Assembly (NCBI GenBank): GCA_024364735.1
Contig: JAGFNQ010006416.1
Coordinates: 186,091 to 250,090, forward strand
Reading direction: 5' to 3'
DNA length: 64,000 bases
From: Boesenbergia rotunda
Lineage: Eukaryota; Streptophyta; Magnoliopsida; Zingiberales; Zingiberaceae
The position numbers were made by a program, and so were the translations under genes. The notes below the pieces were generated by a model. It saw nothing but the letters and a program-made list of their open reading frames with translations, was not told the origin of the DNA and searched no databases. The first letter of the stretch is position 1. Each line of letters starts with the position of its first letter. Positions 46,842 through 57,860 of the stretch are shown here, in pieces.

Positions 46842-48143
46842 TTATACAATTCTAAAGATAGAAGTTTTAGGTACCCAAATTTTGGGACCTAAAGAGTCTA
46901 CAATGAATGACTTTGGCACCCATGCCTTAGTCAATTTCTTTTTGACTTTTCGAACCTTAGAATCATTTGATGATCTAAAATAGGTTCTTGACATTAAAGA
47001 TATGACACTAGGTTCTTTAGGTTGGTAACCCAAACCAACCTTGTTGTACATCGCCCTTTGTGAGTTGAGTATCATATCTAATGTTTTAGAGCTTGTTGAA
47101 AACTTCTCAAGAACATTCTTGAGGTTTTCAACTTCGCTCTTCAAGTCCTTATTTTCATTTTCAAGGGTCTTAACATGCAAGTCATCATGAAAATCATTAG
47201 CATCCTCATCCTTAGAGGTTTTCAATTTTTCTACCTCTAATCTCAAGGATTTAATCTTGTTCTTAGACCTTTTGAGCATGTTTGTCAAGCAAGCTATTGC
47301 TCTATAGCACTTATCTAGCTCGAGAGAAATTACCTCTTCATCATCCGAAGATGATGAAGGCGCGGTTGAGGAGTCACTTGATTCATCACTGCTCTCATTG
47401 GATGATTCTTCTAAGGCTACGAGAGCCACATAACAGTGGTTCTTTTCCTCCTCCTTCTCCTTCTTCTTCTTCCTGTCACATGCCACAAAAGCTAACCCTT
47501 TCTCCTTTGGACTTTGGTTAGAGATCTCATGTAGTTCCATTTCACAAAATAGATCTTCTAACTTAACTAAAGAAAGATCCTTGGAAACCTTGTAGGCATC
47601 CACCATGGATGACCACAATGTATTCCTTGGAAAAGCTTTTAGAACTAACCTTACTAGATCCTGGTTTTCTACCTTCTCATTGATGGAGTGGAGGCCATTG
47701 AGGATCTCTTTGAATCTTCCATGGAGTTCACTTACCTTTTCATTTTCTTCCATGGACAGATTTTGGAGTTGACTGTGAAGGAGGTCCTTCTTGGCTATTC
47801 GGGTGTTTTGAGTTCCTTCGTGGAGCTCAATGATTTTGTTCCAAAGATCCTTAGCACTTGTAAAAGGACCCACCTTGATCAACTCCTCCTTCATCATCCC
47901 ACATTGCAAGGTGACAATAGCTTTGGCATTAGCTTCCCCCTTCCGGATTTGCTCAGCCGACCACTTGGAAAACTCAAGCTCCTTTCCTTCATTATCCTTT
48001 GGAAGGGAAAACCCCTCCTTGACAGAGAACCACAAGCTCATGTTGGTTTTGAGATAGAACTCCATCCTTGACCTCCAATATGGAAAATCTGTGCCGTCAA
48101 GGAATGGAGGTCGGTTCGTGCTCATTCCTTCTCTTCCAGCCAT
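46842..48143 (-). CDS. gag: Sirevirus-type copia Gag, intact 433-codon ORF
   Basis: The start at 48143 (MAGREGMSTNRPPFLDG) is chosen over the upstream frame because that frame runs through the PBS and LTR. The N-terminal half is a copia gag domain (FPYWRSRMEFYLKTNMSLW, WNKIIELHEGTQNTRIAKK, VSELHGRFKEILNGL, LVRLVLKAFP). An acidic Ser-rich stretch follows (SSNESSDESSDSSTAPSSSS), then a long coiled coil (CLTNMLKRSKNKIKSLRLEV to LKNVLEKF). The tail has ILNSQRAMYNKVGLGYQPKE and two KxWVPK motifs, where full-length relatives continue to a zinc knuckle and protease; here a stop comes first and no CCHC knuckle is seen. Gag should form the particle that packages the element RNA, with enzymes supplied by another element. 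Confidence 0.88.
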   Translation of the reverse strand: MAGREGMSTNRPPFLDGTDFPYWRSRMEFYLKTNMSLWFSVKEGFSLPKDNEGKELEFSKWSAEQIRKGEANAKAIVTLQCGMMKEELIKVGPFTSAKDLWNKIIELHEGTQNTRIAKKDLLHSQLQNLSMEENEKVSELHGRFKEILNGLHSINEKVENQDLVRLVLKAFPRNTLWSSMVDAYKVSKDLSLVKLEDLFCEMELHEISNQSPKEKGLAFVACDRKKKKEKEEEKNHCYVALVALEESSNESSDESSDSSTAPSSSSDDEEVISLELDKCYRAIACLTNMLKRSKNKIKSLRLEVEKLKTSKDEDANDFHDDLHVKTLENENKDLKSEVENLKNVLEKFSTSSKTLDMILNSQRAMYNKVGLGYQPKEPSVISLMSRTYFRSSNDSKVRKVKKKLTKAWVPKSFIVDSLGPKIWVPKTSIFRIV

Positions 48144-48184
48144 CTTATCGATAAGCTCTCGGATGTTAAGCCGTGAACAGAGCC

Positions 48185-48200
48185 CCAAGCTCTGATACCA
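48185..48200 (-). promoter_or_regulatory. PBS (tRNA-iMet type) of the gag-only copia element
   Basis: Minus strand TGGTATCAGAGCTTGG, two bases from the 5' LTR end GTCTCCAACA. Twelve bases complement initiator-Met tRNA. Confidence 0.9.
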
Positions 48201-49704
48201 CTTGTTGGAGACGAGATGGCTATAGAGGGGGGGTGAATATAGCCAGACACCCACAAGTTGCTCTTTTGAAATCTTTCTCTGCACTTAAGTTAGCAGCAGC
48301 GGAAACAAAGCATACGTAGAGAAACAATCTTAACAGAAATGCAGAAACAAAGAATACAAACCAAGGATCGCTAACAAGGATTGTTTACAAGGTTCGGGGA
48401 TAACTTGCCCCTACTCCTTGGCGTGCCCGTAAGGTGGGCGATCCCTTGATCGTCGGCAGATCAAGCCCCGGTGACCCGGATAAAACAGCGCCTCCTTCTC
48501 GGTGGAGAAACCTCTCCACAAGTGTCTCAATAGGATACAAGATAAGCTCACGAGACTAAGAGAAGGATAGCTCATAAAGATGAAACAAGAACGCTCAAGC
48601 ACCAAGCAATAGAGAGCACAACACACAGCCCAGCCAAACTCCTCAAGTTCCTGTCTGTTTTTCTCGTTGTCGCACCTCTGCTTCCAGCCTCGTCTTAAGC
48701 ATCTGCTCCCATCACCAGGCTCTCCATCAGAATCCACTGAAGCCACAACCTGACCCCCTGACTCCCTGAGCACTCAGTCCACTGAAGACCCTCTCCAGCT
48801 GAGCCTCCGTCAGTTGCCAGCTGCTCTCCAGACGCCGTTGAGACCTGAAACAAGGAAACAACCAAACCTGCTCCAAGGAAAGCCTCCCATTGACTCTCCT
48901 CCAATGTTTGAATCATCCTTGTAAAGCCTGCACACTCCAATAGAAGCTTAGCAAATGAATATCAAACAATATCACACAATATCAGCGAATCGGCAGAAAA
49001 AACAGACGCGATCAGAGCTTCTGACAGCGTATTTGAATTAAAGTTCTGCGCCTCATCGGTCACCAGACCGATCCAGAAGTCTTCTGCACACTCCTGATTA
49101 GTCCCCAGACCAATCAGGCTCCTGCCTGATCTGTCACCAGACCAATCAGGCTCCAGCCTGATCGGTCACCAGACCAATCAGGCTGCTTCCAGACCAATCA
49201 GGAGTCATCCTGATCGGTGATAGTGAGAACCTTGCGACAAATGATCGTTCACTAGACCGATCTGAGCAGTATCCCTGATCGGGCACCAGACCGATCAGGA
49301 GCAGATCAGCAGGGGAACTCAACTCACTGTTCGCTCCCTGATCGGTCACCAGACCGATCAGGAGCAGTGGAGTGAGTGAAACACACACTCCCTGATCGGT
49401 CACCAGACCAATCAGACATCGCTGGATCGGTCACCAGACTGATCCACGAAGGAGCAGCGTGCCAACTCCCTGATCGATCACCAGACCGATCCAGGGACGC
49501 AGACCTAGTCTTCCAAGCTAGGATTTCATTCACCTTAGCCCTCCAAGCTAAGGATTTTTCAATCTAACTCTCCAAGTTGGGAATTTGCACCTAACCCTCC
49601 AAGTTAGAACTTTTCACCTAGCCCTCCAAGCTAGGACTTTTCACCCAACCCCTCCGAGTTAGACCTTCATCCAACCTAGCCCTCCAAGCTAGGCACCTGA
49701 CCCT

Positions 49705-52212
49705 TGATGGACCCAAAATATACTGTCACGAATGTGGGTTTCAAATTTAAATGTATATGAATGCTGGAAACCCTTTTTGCAATCAAAGAATAAAAGCGTA
49801 GTAAAGGGGCCACAGGTCGTATTTTTCCTCGGGACTAGTTGAGGTTGTTTGATTCGAGCTTGGTTTATGTGTCGTTTATGTTTTTGGGTTTCAAATAAGT
49901 AAATTGGGTTTTGAGTTTTAAATAAAAGTGAAGATGTGATGGAAGGAATTAAACTCAACTAATAACCAAATAATTGATGGCAAATGCTAATTCAACCAAT
50001 GAAAACCTAATCAAGCACTCACCAGATTTTTTTTTTTGAAATTGATTTCTGATTTCAACAAAACAAAAGAACTGCTATGCAATGAAGTAAAAACAGTGAT
50101 AGGAGTTTTCGGAAACAAACAAGCTTGCAACAAATCAATGCAAAGGAGATTCGAAATTTACACAAGCAACAAACATTAATTAGCTACAAGACTTGGAAGC
50201 AACCAAGGGCTAGGGACTGTTCTGACTTGGCACAAAGACAATGCTAGATTATTTCAAGCTATAAAACACACTAAAAATCATGGCTATTTGATACCAAACA
50301 ATTGCCACAGCTGCCTCTTATACAAATTGCAGAAATTCACCCTAATTGGCACTCAAACAAGTGAACCTATATGCTGAAAATCATCCCAATTGCAACACTA
50401 TCAGCTGATGTAAAGCAAATGCAACTGAGTCAAACAAATCAAGTGCCAATTCAGAAACAATGGAATGGAAAAACGATAACTCAGATCTCCTAATCGGATG
50501 AGCAGAAATGGAAATTTCAGACACAAAATGCAAGAGAAAAACAGGGCAGACTTGATACACAATGATTGAAGTGGGGAGTAAATTGAAATTTCGAGTTATC
50601 AAAGCTAAACAGAATTCAGGAATGAAACTAAAGTCTAGACAAACTTAAACCAACTAAATTAGCTCACTAAAAATGAAACAAATTGAGAAAGTCTGAAACT
50701 GAAATGCAGTTTTTAGTAAGGGACTGATTCACAGCTAATGGAATTGGCACGCAAGAAATGGAGTTGCAAACTACTACAATTAAATGCTATCTCAACTAAA
50801 CACGCTATCTATCTAATGCTAGAGAAGAAGTTGACAACTAAAAACTTGAAAACAATTCAAAGATCAAACGCTCGGAGACAAATCAAAAACTGAATAGAAA
50901 TGCAGAAATAACATGGCACGCAAGCTGGGATTGGCACGCAACAAACTAAACAAAATTGAACTGAAATTTAACTCAATCTATCACTAAACAAGTTCCTAAG
51001 TTACTGAACTCGAAGATTAAAAACCTAATGAAACCAAACAATTCAGAATTACAAACTAAGACAGCTGATATAATTGCAGAAACAAAACAGATTCGGCAAA
51101 AATGGAATTACAGCTACAAACACAATGAAACTAAATTATCTAAGCTACTCCTCAACCTCCCTAAGCTCAAAATCTTCTTGGTTGTCAATCAAGAGCTGGC
51201 TTCGAACCCCTAGGCTCAGCAAATCAGAGGAAATCAGCTTCAATCGATCACTCTGCTCAAACTGCATCAGCTGGAAGAAATTCGATCCAAACTCTTCGAT
51301 CTCAGGTTCATGAGTTGCGATGGTGATTTGGAGAAGACCTGAGCTCACCTGAGAACCCCTACAAGTGGCTCAGGTGGTCGGAAATGGGTGGTAGCTGAGA
51401 TTCCGGTGCTTGGACCACAGATGATGCCGAAACCCTCAAACACCTCTGTCCGGATGAAATTTGAGCTGAAATCTCGATCGGAGCAGTCTTCCAAGGATTC
51501 AGATGATGAACAAATGGAGAATTTGAGGTGGTCGCGCCTCGGATTGAAGAAAAATTGAAGAACACGGGAAGAACACGAAGAACTGAGGACTTGCGGCGAA
51601 GACGCGATGAGGAGAAGCTGCTGAGAATTTTTGATTAAATAGCTAACAATGGACGGCCCAGATTGATCGGAGGAAATCCAACAGCTGATCTTGCTCTGAT
51701 TTGAGCCAAACTTTGATGATGATGATCTGGGGTCAGGATCTGCCTCGTGGTAGCTCGGATCCTCAACTCAATCTGTGAATGGACGATCTAGAGCCCTCCG
51801 AGCTTGATCCAACGGTTGATTGAGCTCTGATTGGAATGAAACCTTCAGATCTTGATCATAGTGCTTGATCAACCCTAACCCTAGCTCGGATTGCTTCAGA
51901 TCGTCCCGGATGGCTCAGATTTAGCCGCTTTTGAATCGGACAGCCCGAATTAATCGAAAGCTTGATAGTTCGATCCGGTTCCACTTCCGACTCAAGTTTG
52001 ACCCAATATGCTCTAGGTCCAGGATCCTTTCATGCCTACAAAAATATATCAGAAAATTAGTGGCCAAATAATCCAAAAATGTGTAAATTTGCAATTAAGT
52101 CCAAAATAAGAGGAAATCCTAAAACCTAGGGCAATTTCACAATTAAGCAATAAAAACATAGGTCAAACATGGATTTTAGCAACTCAAATGATCAATAAAA
52201 TGGTATCTATCA
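49705..52212 (-). repeat. 3' LTR of the nested element (2508 bp)
   Basis: It begins TGATAGATACC (right edge, minus) next to the PPT ACTCCCCCACAC and ends GGTCCATCA at 49705. Compared with the other LTR it lacks about 27 bp near 51755, apparently a deletion. No gene inside. Confidence 0.9.
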
Positions 52213-55200
52213 ACTCCCCCACACTTAACCTTGAGCGTCTCGCGAAAACACTAAGTATGTATCCCCTAGATTTTCTTAAGCATAATTAGAAGCAAATGAA
52301 AAGAAATTACCTAAGGTTGTCAATTCTCATAAATCTAAGCCCTATGGATTAGTATCTTGTCCTTAAATCAACAACTTAGCCTTTTCATCCATCATGAGTC
52401 ATTGAGATGAATTTAACTCACTAGCCTTTCAAGGAAAACTTTGGGTGACTCTCTTCTTAAGTTCTAAGTTGATTATAGAAGTGGAGCTCACTCAAACACA
52501 CATGCTTCTTGCACTGCCATACGCTTGCTTATTATCTAATCTCCACCATTATTCATGTTTAGGATCAACATCTATAAAAATAAGTGAAAACATGGAAAAT
52601 GGTAAGAAATGGAGTAAAAGCCAAGAAAATGAAAAAATTGATAAAGTGGAAGACTTGAGTGCTCAAGGATGTTTCCAATGAACTTTGCCCTCTTTACCGT
52701 CCTCTAATGATATCAAAAGTGTTGTGAAGTCAAACTTGAATAATTGCCTTTGATTTGGATGAAAAAAACTTTCCTTGACTTCATTTTGCCACTTTCTTCA
52801 ATTGCGTGCCATTTGGATCCTTCTCTTTTCTCCTCATCAAATCTTTTTCTTTTTCTTTCTCTCTAGTAAAGCTCAGAATGTATTGGAACAAAGGATTGAT
52901 TCAGATGAGGGAAACTTCACTGATTTAAAGTACCAAGACTACAATCTTGTGTCAACTTGTTTCTCTCTTTTCTTTTCCTTTTCAAACTGTTTTTCTTCTT
53001 CTTTTTTTTTCTCTGCTCTGAATTCTTCTAATGGAGCATTTCGGATCAGCTTTATATCAGAGAACATATGATATCAATTAACATAGATGCTCAACATAAA
53101 ATTTTCACTCAACAACTCTTGTAACTCACTCTTGATACACTACACCTTAAGGTTGGCACACTACTTTCAAAAAAAAAATTTCTTTCTTTTCTTCCTGTTT
53201 CAAGTCTTCAGCTCCATGGAAATCAGCTCTTTTCTTCTGATCAGTAATGGATTTACTCACTGTTTTTGGCACAAATTTCCTTCCTTCACTTGTGAAATGG
53301 CACAAAAATTCTTCCTTATTGGCGTGCCATTCTCTTTTCTTTTTTTTTCTTTTGGGTTCAGTTATGTTGTGGCCATACTGAGCCTAGCACTGCCGTGAGC
53401 TTCAAGAACAGCAGATGCAGTTCACTTGAAGTTGTGAGCTGTAATTTCTGCAATTGTTGTTGCCTTGAACATTTCTGAATCAAATCAGTTTCTGAACTGT
53501 TTTGCTTCAAGTTTCAGCTCCATGGCATTGCTTTCAGACCTTGCAAAACTCTTTGATTCCTTATCAACAGTTAGCATCATATAGTAGTGAATTCAGTCCC
53601 TGCACTTCAAATTGTGTTCCGGCCACTACAAATCACTGCAAAGACAGAATTTTTTTTTTCTTTTAGGCTAGCTAACCTTCTCATCTCTATCAACTGACCT
53701 GCAGCTGATATACTCATCACTTTGATGCATTTGTAAACTCAATGCCGAATTCACAACCTTGAAACCCAAAATTCAGCCTCTTTCAACTCAATCCAACACA
53801 TAGATTTCTTTTCATTTTTCCTATAGATGTGGTTCACCAAAATCAGCTTCCTACACTAATTTTCAGAATCCAAAATCATCCACTTCTTCATCCTTGCACC
53901 TCTCAGATTTCTTAATAACAGTTAGCATCAACTATAAGTGGAGAGTTTGAATTCTTCACTTTGAGATCACTGCTGTCAGCTCAGAATTCCTGCTTTAATG
54001 TGCCAATTCAGACCTTGGCACAACTTTTCTCAGCTTGGCATCACCAACTTCATGGCACTACTTGTGAAATGCAGCTAATTTCAGAACTTGCCATTCTTCT
54101 ATTGCTCCGCAACAGTTAGCAATCAAAGTTTGTATCAGAAAAATCAGAATTCATATCAACAAAACTTGAGACATTTCTGCATTGGGTTTCACCTTGATGA
54201 TCTGCACTTCAATTGCAGATTTGTATAGACTGGTTTCCCTGCTTCAGCTCCTAGCTCAGTTTCCATTCAGATTGTTCATCTTCAGTTTAGTTACTGATCT
54301 GTGCAGCATTTAATTTGGACAGAATTTTCAGCATTGGTTCAGATTTGTTCAACTTCACCTGCATTTTTTCTCTTCAATTCTGCACTTGAACTCAGCTTTG
54401 TTCCAGCTTCACTGCGACTTTTTCCTTTCTCTGTTTTTTCATCAGATTTCATCAGTCTTGCAGCTATCTTCGAACTCAGCTTGTAACATTGGATCAGATT
54501 TGGTCAGCTTCACAGTCAATCCTTTAAGATTATTCAACACTTTGCAGCTTACTCATTTCAGCAACTATCCTTGCAATTCAGCTCAGATTTTTAGCTTCTT
54601 TACAGCTTCTATACAGCTGCAATTCAGATTCTCCCAATGCATTTCTGATTTTACCGCAAAGAACAGCTGCATTTCTGATTTTTAACTTCCCAATTCTTGA
54701 TCCAAGCCACTTTCGACTCAAGTTTATCTTCGCAGAAATTTTTTTTTTCTTTTGCTTTGGCACAAATTCCGGCTTGCGTGCCAATCTTCTAAGTTTAATC
54801 AAGAGTCAAGATCTCCACTTGCTTCCAACTCGAACCACTTCTTCCCACTTGAACTTGACACCAAACTCAACTTAACTTGGCACATGAAAAATTTTTTTTT
54901 TTTCGAAATGAAGTGCATCCTTGATAAAAATTGCTTCCAAATCACAAATCACTCCCCCACACTTAAATCTTTGTCCGTCTCGGGCAAAGTAGTATCAAGA
55001 AAACATCCCAAGCAAACAAATCCATAGAAAAATTGGGGTTAAGATTAGGAATAAGGAAAGACAAATAGAGTAGACATGATTTTTGCCAAAATTGATATGG
55101 AAAGGTAAACAAAATGATTAGTCTCTATAGATGTGATCCAATCATTGAAATATGATTTTGAAAGAACCTAAGCAAGTTCTAGAGTTCAATAACATGTGTG

Positions 55201-55694
55201 TCACAAATATAAGGCTAATTCTCACTAGGCAAAAATAATTCATCTTAAGTCATCAATTAAGAATCTAAAGCAAAATAGTACTCAAGCATCCAAGATTTCA
55301 TCCATTAGCCCAAACCTTAAGTTTTGACAACCAAATTTAACTTATTTTCCAAGAGATTCTAAAATAACGTGAAGATAACCTAGAGGGATACATTTATTCC
55401 TAATCATGCAAGAAAAAGTGCGAAAAAAAATAACAAGGTATTTACATTGACTCCTATGCATTCTACTCTACTCATGCATTTATTAGCAAGAACTCAATTT
55501 AAAAGTGAAAAATGCAATAAAAGAAAATACAAGAAAGAACAATCTCCCCTTATTTCTGGTGGACAGAGTCTATCCAGAAGTAGCCTCCATCGTGGTAGTG
55601 GAGGAATATAGGTGGTTGAGAGAACTCGGACTCCCCCACACTTAAACTTTGCAACAAAATGTTCAGGTGGCCGCAGGCGATTTAGGTTCACGAA
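52213..55694 (-). other. Non-coding internal region of the nested element with three PPT copies
   Basis: The tract ACTCCCCCACACTT occurs next to the LTR (52213-52226), again at 54951-54964 and again at 55630-55643. The first two are followed by related text (AACCTTGAGCGTCTCGCG / AAATCTTTGTCCGTCTCGGG). Between them lies 2.7 kb without credible coding, rich in TTGGCAC and CAGCTTCA phrases. Confidence 0.7.
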
Positions 55695-57698
55695 TCATTG
55701 AAGGAATGGAGGGCTATGGATTAATGTAAGATCATCTCCTCCTTCTTGATGCCTTCCAGAAGTCCTTCCAGGAGGTTGAAGTCTGTTCAGTTGGAGCACC
55801 CACTCCTGAAGTCTTCTGGACCCTGCAAAACAATGTAATACCTCTCTCAAGTGTGTAGGGTCAGAAAGAAATAAAATAATATCAGTCTCTGCATGAAATG
55901 TATCCAAAACTGCATCATATCCAATTATATCAATTCTTGGTGCCTCAATAAATTTTTCACAATTATTTCCTATAAAATTTTCATCCAAAAACTCATCACA
56001 AATAATAAAATCAATCCTTGGCACTTCAATAGAAATTTCACAATTATTTTCTACCAAGGATGTATCAAGCAATGTGTCACAGCCAATAAAATCAATTTTC
56101 GGTTCCTCAATGAATTCTTCAAAATTATTTCCAGCATAAGATATGTCAAAAGACTCATCACAACAATCAACATCAAGTCTAGGCACTTCTAAAAATTTTT
56201 CACACTCAGCATTGGCATCTGATGTAGCACAACATGCTTCATTTTCAGCAAATTCAACACTAGGTACCTCTAGGGATTTTTCACAATCAAATTCTACAAG
56301 AGATGCATCCCTAGGTGTATTAAAAACAATAAAATCAGTTTGAGGTACCTCTATGCAATTTTCAGACAAAATAGGAGGAGTATTTACCTGATAGTGCTGA
56401 AAAATACCTGGAGACTCTACAAAAGTAGATGTATCCGTGTTCTCCTCCTCATCATGTTCAAGCTCCTCTTCAGCCTCAAGTTCTGGTGGACAATCAACTA
56501 AAGCAGGTGATCCTTGGGTTCTTGCTTCCATCATGCAAGTCCCTACACTTTCTGGTAATTGTGGTGGTCCCTGGGGCTTTGTGCAATCCCCTACACCTAT
56601 GGAATCATTTTCCTCAACCATTCCTGTATCAACCAAATTAGAAAAATTAGGATCATTAACAACTATATCATCACAAGATAAAAGTATAGAATGATCCTGT
56701 AAAGTTTCAGAATTTAATTCAAAACTTTCACAAGCCCTGCTATCAATCTCCTCCAATGCCTCCAAGTCAGTAGGAATGGGTGATTCTTGGGGCTCAGTGC
56801 AATCCCCTACACCTGTAGATTCATCTGATTGTCCTGATCTTTGGGCTTGTATCTTTTTCAGCTGATCAACCAATTTTCCAAAGTGTTCTTCGATGTCTTG
56901 CCGTTGTTGTTGTAAAATTTGCTGTTGTTGTACGACTTGTTGACACATCTCCATCATCCTTTGTTGTTGATCCTCAAGCTCTTGTTGGTCTTGAAAAGTA
57001 ACATAAGGCTGCTGAAGACCAAGAGGAGGCTGTGCATTCTGAAATGGAAACTGTTGGGGCTGATCAAATGGATGAATGGACTGATTAAACTGCTGAAAAT
57101 TTGGTCCACCACTTGGTTGAGATGGCTGAAAATTATGATTCTGGAATTGTTGGATCTGAGGTTGAAATTGTGGTGGTGAAAACTCAAATTGAGTGGGCTG
57201 AAAGTTCTGGTTTTGTTGCTGAAAATTTGGCTCGTATGGCTGTGAATATTGAAAAGGTTGTTGAAAATTCTGTATGGGTTGAAATTCTTGCTGCCATGGT
57301 TGAGGTTGAGGCTGAAATTGATTATTACCCTGCTGAAAATTTACAAAAGGCTGCTGGAAATCTTGGTTAAGATGCTGAAAATTTTGGCTTGGTTGAACTT
57401 GATGGAAGGGTGGTTGCTGAAAATTCTGATTATCTAAACACCCTTGCTGAATTCCTTGAGAAAATGATTGATCTTGTTGATAAGGTGGCTGAAAGTTGGG
57501 CTGAAATTGTTGAAATGGTTGCTCAAACTGGGGCTGAAAACTCTGGAATGGCGGCTGCCCGTTCTGAAAATTCTGACTTGACTGAAAATCTTGCTGAAAT
57601 TGTTGACATTGTGGTTGAAAAAATTGATTTGGTTGCTGATTGAATGGTTGGTTCTGCTGAAACTGTGGGCACGACTGCTGGTAATTATATGAGAACAT
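55695..57698 (-). CDS. Intact 667-codon Gln/Asn/Phe-rich (prion-like) ORF of the nested element
   Basis: The function is unknown. The start at 57698 lies about 140 bp inside the PBS, where gag would begin. Residues ~1-235 are a low-complexity domain of FQ, NFQ, QPF and PPFQ repeats (e.g. NFQQPFQYSQPYEPNFQQQN) with almost no charge. Residues ~240-290 form a Gln-rich, heptad-like coiled coil (QQVVQQQQILQQQRQDIEEH to LKKIQAQ). An acidic linker follows with two GVGDCT(E/K)PQ copies. Residues ~465-620 hold about five imperfect ~28-residue acidic repeats of the form NNCEKFIEAPRIDIIGYD..LD. The tail (LREVLHCFAGSRRLQEWVLQ) is basic and hydrophobic. No zinc knuckle or capsid motif is seen. It might replace Gag, or be a captured host sequence; neither is shown. 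Confidence 0.7.
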   Translation of the reverse strand: MFSYNYQQSCPQFQQNQPFNQQPNQFFQPQCQQFQQDFQSSQNFQNGQPPFQSFQPQFEQPFQQFQPNFQPPYQQDQSFSQGIQQGCLDNQNFQQPPFHQVQPSQNFQHLNQDFQQPFVNFQQGNNQFQPQPQPWQQEFQPIQNFQQPFQYSQPYEPNFQQQNQNFQPTQFEFSPPQFQPQIQQFQNHNFQPSQPSGGPNFQQFNQSIHPFDQPQQFPFQNAQPPLGLQQPYVTFQDQQELEDQQQRMMEMCQQVVQQQQILQQQRQDIEEHFGKLVDQLKKIQAQRSGQSDESTGVGDCTEPQESPIPTDLEALEEIDSRACESFELNSETLQDHSILLSCDDIVVNDPNFSNLVDTGMVEENDSIGVGDCTKPQGPPQLPESVGTCMMEARTQGSPALVDCPPELEAEEELEHDEEENTDTSTFVESPGIFQHYQVNTPPILSENCIEVPQTDFIVFNTPRDASLVEFDCEKSLEVPSVEFAENEACCATSDANAECEKFLEVPRLDVDCCDESFDISYAGNNFEEFIEEPKIDFIGCDTLLDTSLVENNCEISIEVPRIDFIICDEFLDENFIGNNCEKFIEAPRIDIIGYDAVLDTFHAETDIILFLSDPTHLREVLHCFAGSRRLQEWVLQLNRLQPPGRTSGRHQEGGDDLTLIHSPPFLQ

Positions 57699-57836
57699 TT
57701 TGAACTGGCAGTCCTAACACAAAACAAACAAGAAAAATAGCAGCAACCGTATACCAAAGATAAAGCAAAATAAAATAGAACCCAATAATATGTCCAAAAG
57801 CACACAAGCAAAAATCAAACAAATCAACTAGTTGCT

Positions 57837-57854
57837 TCCCCGGCAACGGCGCCA
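57837..57854 (-). promoter_or_regulatory. PBS (tRNA-Asp) of the nested element
   Basis: The plus strand TCCCCGGCAACGGCGCCA equals the 3' end, with CCA, of plant tRNA-Asp over 18 bases. The minus strand therefore pairs with that tRNA. It is six bases from the LTR. Confidence 0.9.
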
Positions 57855-57860
57855 AAAATT

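Noticed and set aside
46842..48284. 480-codon version of the copia gag
   Set aside because: The first 47 codons run through the LTR end and the PBS (KWYQS is the PBS itself), so the start at 48143 was used.
57101..57643. Plus-strand open frames opposite the Q/N/F-rich ORF
   Set aside because: The repetitive antisense of CAA/TTC codons stays open by composition; the minus-strand frame is far longer and begins next to the PBS.
57837..57854. tRNA-Asp gene fragment
   Set aside because: Only the last 18 bases including CCA are present, next to an LTR; it is a primer binding site.
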